Source of the DNA: Anaerolineae bacterium
GTDB lineage: Bacteria; Chloroflexota; Anaerolineae; JAFGEY01
Reading direction: 5' to 3'
Length of the DNA: 19,132 nt
Assembly (NCBI GenBank): GCA_016929205.1
Contig: JAFGJF010000098.1
Span: 1-19,132 of the forward strand
Shown: positions 15,342 to 19,132 of the stretch, piece by piece
Layout: every line of letters begins with the position of its first letter
Position numbering within the stretch: position 1 is the first letter of the stretch
Position numbers and translations under genes: made by a program
The notes under the pieces: generated by a model
Databases searched by the model: none
Told to the model about the DNA's origin: nothing
The model's input: only the letters and a program-made list of their open reading frames with translations

Positions 15342-16568
15342 TTGAAACTCTCCATCCCAGCAGCGCGTAGACTGGCACTTTTGTGCCAGGGCCTCGATGG
15401 GCAGTGGCCTTTGCCTCCGGGCAAAGAAGGGGCTGCTCAGGTCATCGAGCGGCTGAGCTACGTCCAGATCGACACCATTTCTGTCGTTCAGCGCGCTCAC
15501 CATCACGTCTTTTGGACGCGACAGCCGGACTATACCCCCCAACTGCTCGACGATCTTTTGACGCACGATCGCCGTGTGTTCGAGGGATGGACGCACGCCG
15601 CATCGTACATCCCACTGCGCGACTATCGTTACCATCTGCCGCGCATGCGCGCTCGGCGATCCCATGCTCAAGAATGGCTACGAGAGCACAAACAGCTTGT
15701 CAAGGAGGTACTTGATCGCATCCGCGCGGAGGGCCCCCTGGGTACGGCCGATTTCAAAGCACCGGAAGAGTTTGAACGCGGCACGTGGTGGTCGTGGAAG
15801 CCGGCCAAGGAAGCGCTGGAGACCCTTCTGGCGGTAGGGGATCTAATGGTCGCCGAACGCCGCAACTTTCAGCGCATTTATGATCTGACAGAGCGCGTGC
15901 TGCCCGATTGGGTCGATACCGAGGAACCAATCCCGGAAGAGGTGGCCCGCTTTGAGATCCGGCGCGTGCTGGCCATGCTCGGCGCCGCTTCGAAAAGTGA
16001 GATCCAGTGGAGACGTGGCAATAAAAAAGCGCTCTCTGAGGCGATAGACGAGCTGGTGGACAGCGGCGAGATGGTAGCCGTCGAGATCGATGGACAGCAA
16101 GGACCGCCCTGGTACGCATTGGCGGAACGGATCGAGCAGGTGACTGACGCTGCCGCAGGCGATCAGGACAGCGCATCGCTTCACATCCTCTCTCCCTTTG
16201 ATAACCTGGTCATTCTCCGCCGGTGGACTGAAGCGCTCTATGATTTCAGGTATCGTATCGAGTGTTATACCCCCGAGGCCAAACGGCAATACGGCTATTT
16301 TGCCCTGCCGGTCCTCTGGGGCGAGCAGTTTGTCGCACGGGTCGACACCAAGGCAGACCGCAAGACACAAACGTTGATCGTGCGCCAACTCACCTTCGAA
16401 CCGCAGGTGACCGGCTATGAACGCTTGCTGCCCGTGCTTGCCGGCAAACTGTGGGCCTTTGCCGCGTTCAACGACTGCCAGCGGATCGTCGTCGAACGTG
16501 TAGAACCCACCGAGATGACGACCGAGCTTGTGCAAAAACTGGCACAAAATCAAGTATCTGTGCCATAA
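15342..16568 (+). CDS. YcaQ/AlkZ-type (HTH_42) DNA glycosylase
   Basis: A 408-residue protein of the winged-helix HTH_42 family. E. coli YcaQ unhooks interstrand crosslinks and excises N-alkylated purines; AlkZ gives azinomycin resistance in its producer. The catalytic Q-x-D motif is at Gln42-Ile43-Asp44 (YVQIDTISVVQRAHHHVFW), which places it with YcaQ-like rather than QxQ AlkZ-like members. Other features are FEGWTHAASYIP, the wing region GTWWSWKPAKEALETLL, SPFDNLVILRRWTEALYDF and the C-terminal beta domain YFALPVLWGEQFVARVD. Length is normal. The frame is open upstream inside the toroid gene, but the conserved N-terminus fits the TTG at 15342, with AAAGGA seven bases before it. No in-frame ATG is suitable. 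Confidence 0.88.
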   Translation: MKLSIPAARRLALLCQGLDGQWPLPPGKEGAAQVIERLSYVQIDTISVVQRAHHHVFWTRQPDYTPQLLDDLLTHDRRVFEGWTHAASYIPLRDYRYHLPRMRARRSHAQEWLREHKQLVKEVLDRIRAEGPLGTADFKAPEEFERGTWWSWKPAKEALETLLAVGDLMVAERRNFQRIYDLTERVLPDWVDTEEPIPEEVARFEIRRVLAMLGAASKSEIQWRRGNKKALSEAIDELVDSGEMVAVEIDGQQGPPWYALAERIEQVTDAAAGDQDSASLHILSPFDNLVILRRWTEALYDFRYRIECYTPEAKRQYGYFALPVLWGEQFVARVDTKADRKTQTLIVRQLTFEPQVTGYERLLPVLAGKLWAFAAFNDCQRIVVERVEPTEMTTELVQKLAQNQVSVP

Positions 16569-16593
16569 ACCAGGGGATCTGCCAGCATCTGTT

Positions 16594-16622
16594 TTGGCCC
16601 TCGCCAAACCACGGTCTATTGT
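16594..16622 (+). promoter_or_regulatory. Weak sigma-70-like promoter in the 113-base gap
   Basis: TTGGCC at 16594-16599 and TATTGT at 16617-16622 are 17 bases apart, each matching consensus at four of six positions. The predicted start would be about 50 bases before the 16682 gene. The -35 overlaps a 6-bp hairpin (TTTGGC-CCTC-GCCAAA, 16593-16608), and a run of eight T lies at 16636-16643, so the gap could instead hold a weak terminator. Both readings are tentative. Confidence 0.25.
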
Positions 16623-16681
16623 CGTCGGGATACCCTTTTTTTTCAAGTTCACCTCATATTTTATACAAGGAGTACAAAATC

Positions 16682-17974
16682 ATGTCCACAAACCCATCAC
16701 CCAAATCAGGCGATTTTGCGCCATACGAATTGCTGCCAACCGGCTTTGAGGCCACCTATACTGGACAAACGGACGTTGAGGGTATCGACACAACGGATGC
16801 CGGTTTGACCTACCGGCCCGACGCCGATGGTCACCTGTTTATGCAATACTCACTGTGGGGCTTTGCCTACACCAAAACGGAAGACTGGACGGACGAAATT
16901 CGGGCCATCAACCGGCTGCAAGACCAGCTCGGGCCGCTGGACGACGAAACGCGGGCGATCCGCGCCCACATCGCCAGCCTGGTGCCCTGTGATAGCGGCG
17001 TACCGGTTACGATCGATGAGATATTGGACGCTATCGGCACGGGGCACTTGCCCGAACCGGCCTTTCACCCCGGTTGCTGGTTGAGCAGGGGGAGACGCTC
17101 GACGCAGCCTCATCAGGTCGAGAGCATGCGCATCATCGAGAGCGTGTTACGCGGCTACCTGGAGGGTCAAGCCAGAGAGGGTGTCATTGCCCAATATCCC
17201 TATGCCGCAGGCTTTGTCGATCGCGCCTATGCCTGGCTTGGGCCTGTCCACGAGTTAAGCGACATACAAAAGCTCATGATCGAGCGCATGCTGCTGCCGT
17301 TTGACTTTTTCGCCAAGCACACTGAGGATCGAAGGCAGGTCTACCTGGATTGTTTCCAGGACGGTGGGCGTGGCAAGCAACTGGATGCTCAGATCGCTGC
17401 CCTGGCCGGACTGCCCGAGATCTATGCCAATTATCGAGAGGAATACAAGCAAAACCTCGCGTCGCTCACCGATCCTGAAAAACGCACACTGTATTCGATC
17501 TGCGCCCATATCGCCGACTGTGTCTCCGAAATGTCCGACTGCCATCACAGCACCTTCCGGCGCATTGAGCGTTGGATCCACAGTATCGGCACGCTGACCT
17601 GGGACATCCCCACGCGGGCACCGCACAGTGAAGGGATCCGCCTGGGCCGGCTGCTTTTCGGCTACGCATTGGGGCTGGATCGATGGCTGCAGGGTGTGCC
17701 GATGCAATTTTTGCTGCTAGACCTGGGCCACGTCGACCTTGGGTTCGATCCCAAAAACGAGATCCTGCGCGTCTATGCCCACCTGGGCGAGGATCGGTCA
17801 CCGATCAAGCAATGGCTGGCAGCTTGCCTGTGGTTTACGCTCGTCTTGATGCCGCCTGCAAGTTTGTACAAGTGGGGACGCCGGCACAAGGAATTGATCG
17901 CGCAGGCCGAAAAGTTGGGAATCAGCGTGCGCGAATGGATCGATATTATACTTGCTGAACAAGGAATGGAATAA
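16682..17974 (+). CDS. Unknown 430-residue protein coupled to an AlkC/AlkD-type glycosylase
   Basis: I do not recognise this protein. It is soluble-looking and mostly helical, with landmarks FMQYSLWGFAYTKTEDW, FHPGCWLSRGRRSTQPHQVE, a histidine/cysteine segment ADCVSEMSDCHHSTFRRIER, and a moderately hydrophobic stretch WLAACLWFTLVLMPPASLY near the end that is probably a buried helix. The frame is open far upstream; ATG 16682 is chosen because AAGGAG lies nine bases before it. Its stop codon and the next start share a base (TAATG at 17972-17976), so the two proteins are translationally coupled and probably act together. It may be a partner or accessory factor for the glycosylase. Confidence 0.75.
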   Translation: MSTNPSPKSGDFAPYELLPTGFEATYTGQTDVEGIDTTDAGLTYRPDADGHLFMQYSLWGFAYTKTEDWTDEIRAINRLQDQLGPLDDETRAIRAHIASLVPCDSGVPVTIDEILDAIGTGHLPEPAFHPGCWLSRGRRSTQPHQVESMRIIESVLRGYLEGQAREGVIAQYPYAAGFVDRAYAWLGPVHELSDIQKLMIERMLLPFDFFAKHTEDRRQVYLDCFQDGGRGKQLDAQIAALAGLPEIYANYREEYKQNLASLTDPEKRTLYSICAHIADCVSEMSDCHHSTFRRIERWIHSIGTLTWDIPTRAPHSEGIRLGRLLFGYALGLDRWLQGVPMQFLLLDLGHVDLGFDPKNEILRVYAHLGEDRSPIKQWLAACLWFTLVLMPPASLYKWGRRHKELIAQAEKLGISVREWIDIILAEQGME

Positions 17975-19062
17975 TGGCCACACTCAAAAGCATGTACAAC
18001 GAACAGTGCGTCACCGACTTTGCGGCAGCGATCAAGGCAGCGTATCCGGAATTCGACCAAGCGGCATTTATCGCCGGCGTTCTGGACGATAACTGGGAAA
18101 ACCGTGAATTGAAGGAACGGACGCGGCACATCTCGCACACCTTGCACGACTTTTTGCCCGCTGGCTATCGCGCCGCACTCGCTGTCCTTGGCCGTGCCGC
18201 TCCCCTGCTTGCCAACTATGGGTTCCAAAACATGGTCTTTGCCGATTACGTCGAGGCATATGGGCTCGACGACTGGGAGGCATCGATCCCGGCGCTGGAG
18301 CAGTTCACCCACCTGGCCTCAGCCGAGTTTGCCATCCGCCCCTTTATCGTCCGCTACCCGGAACAGACTATGGCACAGATGGTGGAATGGTCTAAATCGG
18401 ATGATGTGGATTTGCGCCGTCTGGCCAGCGAGGGCTGCCGCCCGCGCCTGCCGTGGGGCATCGCCCTGCCGGTATTCAAGGCCGATCCGTTTCCTATCCT
18501 GCCGATCCTCGAACGACTCAAAGATGATGAGTCGGAAAACGTACGAAATAGTGTAGCCAACAACCTCAACGACATCTCCAAGGACAATCCCCAGGTGGTT
18601 CTCAAATTGTTGCAGCGCTGGCAAGCCATCGAGACCGAAGAAATGCAATGGATTACCCGCCACGCCCTGCGTACGTTGATCAAACAAGGACATCCCGCTG
18701 CGCTCGAGTTGCTCGGTTATCCCACGCATCCGGCTATTGTCGTGCACAACCTGGTGCTTGATCCCACTGTGGTGCCGCCAGAAGGCACGATAACATTCTC
18801 GTTTGACATTGAATCGTTGGCTGATAAAGCACAGAATTTGATGATCGACTTTGTGCTCTATTTGATGCGGGCCAATGGCAAGCAGACACCCAAGGTATTC
18901 AAACTGACCACCAAAACCATCCGGCCCGGCGAGACGCTGCACATTCTCAAGTCGTATAGCTTTAAGCCGGTGACCACCCGCAAATACTATGCCGGCGCTC
19001 ACGCCATCGAGCCGCAGATCAACGGCCACAAGGTCGGCCGCGTTGAATTTGTGTTGGGCTAA
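17974..19062 (+). CDS. alkC: AlkC/AlkD-type DNA alkylation repair glycosylase with C-terminal Ig-like domain
   Basis: A 362-residue HEAT-like-repeat DNA glycosylase. The diagnostic stretch is at residues 114-162: SAEFAIRPFIVRYPEQTMAQ, then DLRRLASEGCRPRLPWG. It is followed by NVRNSVANNLNDISKDNPQV near 189-208. These enzymes remove 3-methyladenine and other cationic alkylated bases without base flipping. From about residue 255 a beta-rich domain begins (HNLVLDPTVVPPEGTITFSF, ending HKVGRVEFVLG). This matches the extra Ig-like domain of AlkC and is absent from AlkD, hence the symbol, which is a family assignment. The start codon overlaps the previous stop by one base, with no independent strong ribosome site. 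Relatives of the AlkD branch protect producers of yatakemycin-type genotoxins. Confidence 0.85.
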   Translation: MATLKSMYNEQCVTDFAAAIKAAYPEFDQAAFIAGVLDDNWENRELKERTRHISHTLHDFLPAGYRAALAVLGRAAPLLANYGFQNMVFADYVEAYGLDDWEASIPALEQFTHLASAEFAIRPFIVRYPEQTMAQMVEWSKSDDVDLRRLASEGCRPRLPWGIALPVFKADPFPILPILERLKDDESENVRNSVANNLNDISKDNPQVVLKLLQRWQAIETEEMQWITRHALRTLIKQGHPAALELLGYPTHPAIVVHNLVLDPTVVPPEGTITFSFDIESLADKAQNLMIDFVLYLMRANGKQTPKVFKLTTKTIRPGETLHILKSYSFKPVTTRKYYAGAHAIEPQINGHKVGRVEFVLG

Positions 19063-19080
19063 AGAAAGAATAGGTGCTCT

Positions 19081-19132
19081 ATGGCAAGACAAGTCTCGCT
19101 GAACGTCCAATACACCGTCGATCTTGTTCCCA
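19081..19132 (+). CDS. Start of a further gene, cut by the window end
   Basis: An ATG at 19081 opens a frame that runs to the window end (17 codons, beginning MARQVSLNVQYTVDLVP). It is 18 bases after the glycosylase stop, on the same strand, with a modest purine-rich site (AAAGAAAGAATAGG) before it. The fragment is too short to identify, but spacing and codon use fit continuation of the operon. Confidence 0.5.
   Translation, partial: MARQVSLNVQYTVDLVP

Overview
The window is GC-rich (roughly 55-60%) bacterial DNA. Every gene I can support lies on the + strand, most gaps are under 120 bases, and most genes have their own Shine-Dalgarno site. The protein families (alpha/alpha-toroid proteins, DinB runs, a GNAT enzyme with a huge beta-rich tail, DUF3795, GyrI-like proteins) suggest a Chloroflexota organism, perhaps of the Anaerolineae type. 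That is an inference from family content; there is no rRNA or marker gene here. No tRNA, rRNA, CRISPR array, transposase, integrase or DNA-binding regulator was recognised.

Layout. (1) 3-1752: the 3' part of an Fpg/Nei-like DNA glycosylase, then an alpha/alpha-toroid protein. (2) 1752-2139: a non-coding element with 12-bp terminal inverted repeats around three tandem 105-bp units, each carrying two inverted copies of a REP-like hairpin. (3) 2311-4981: a probable transcription unit with a TATAAT box and palindrome, three DinB proteins, a GNAT acetyltransferase and a VOC protein, closed by a 16-bp perfect hairpin. (4) 5038-10651: an ABM-like monooxygenase, a decayed aac(3)-type pseudogene, an unknown protein, a GNAT enzyme, an unknown Cys-motif protein, and a 1046-residue protein with an N-terminal GNAT domain and about 900 residues of beta-rich sequence. 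(5) 10716-14237: a set of related parts, namely a possible BtrH/papain-like domain with a helical tail, a GyrI-like protein, a truncated GyrI-like domain fused to the same helical tail, a DUF3795 protein, and another GyrI-like protein. (6) 14332-19062: a second toroid protein, a YcaQ/AlkZ-type glycosylase, an unknown 430-residue protein, and an AlkC/AlkD-type HEAT-repeat glycosylase overlapping it by one base. A new gene starts at 19081 and leaves the window.

How the genes may work together. Three DNA glycosylases of unrelated folds (H2TH, HTH_42, HEAT) share the strand with three GyrI-like domains, three DinB proteins, a VOC protein, GNAT enzymes and a dead aminoglycoside acetyltransferase. 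AlkZ and AlkD relatives are known self-resistance enzymes for DNA-alkylating natural products, and some GyrI-like proteins hydrolyse cyclopropane-bearing genotoxins. My working hypothesis is a genotoxin-tolerance neighbourhood that repairs alkylated bases and detoxifies the agents. The sequence does not prove this; a loose collection of small detoxification enzymes is the main alternative.
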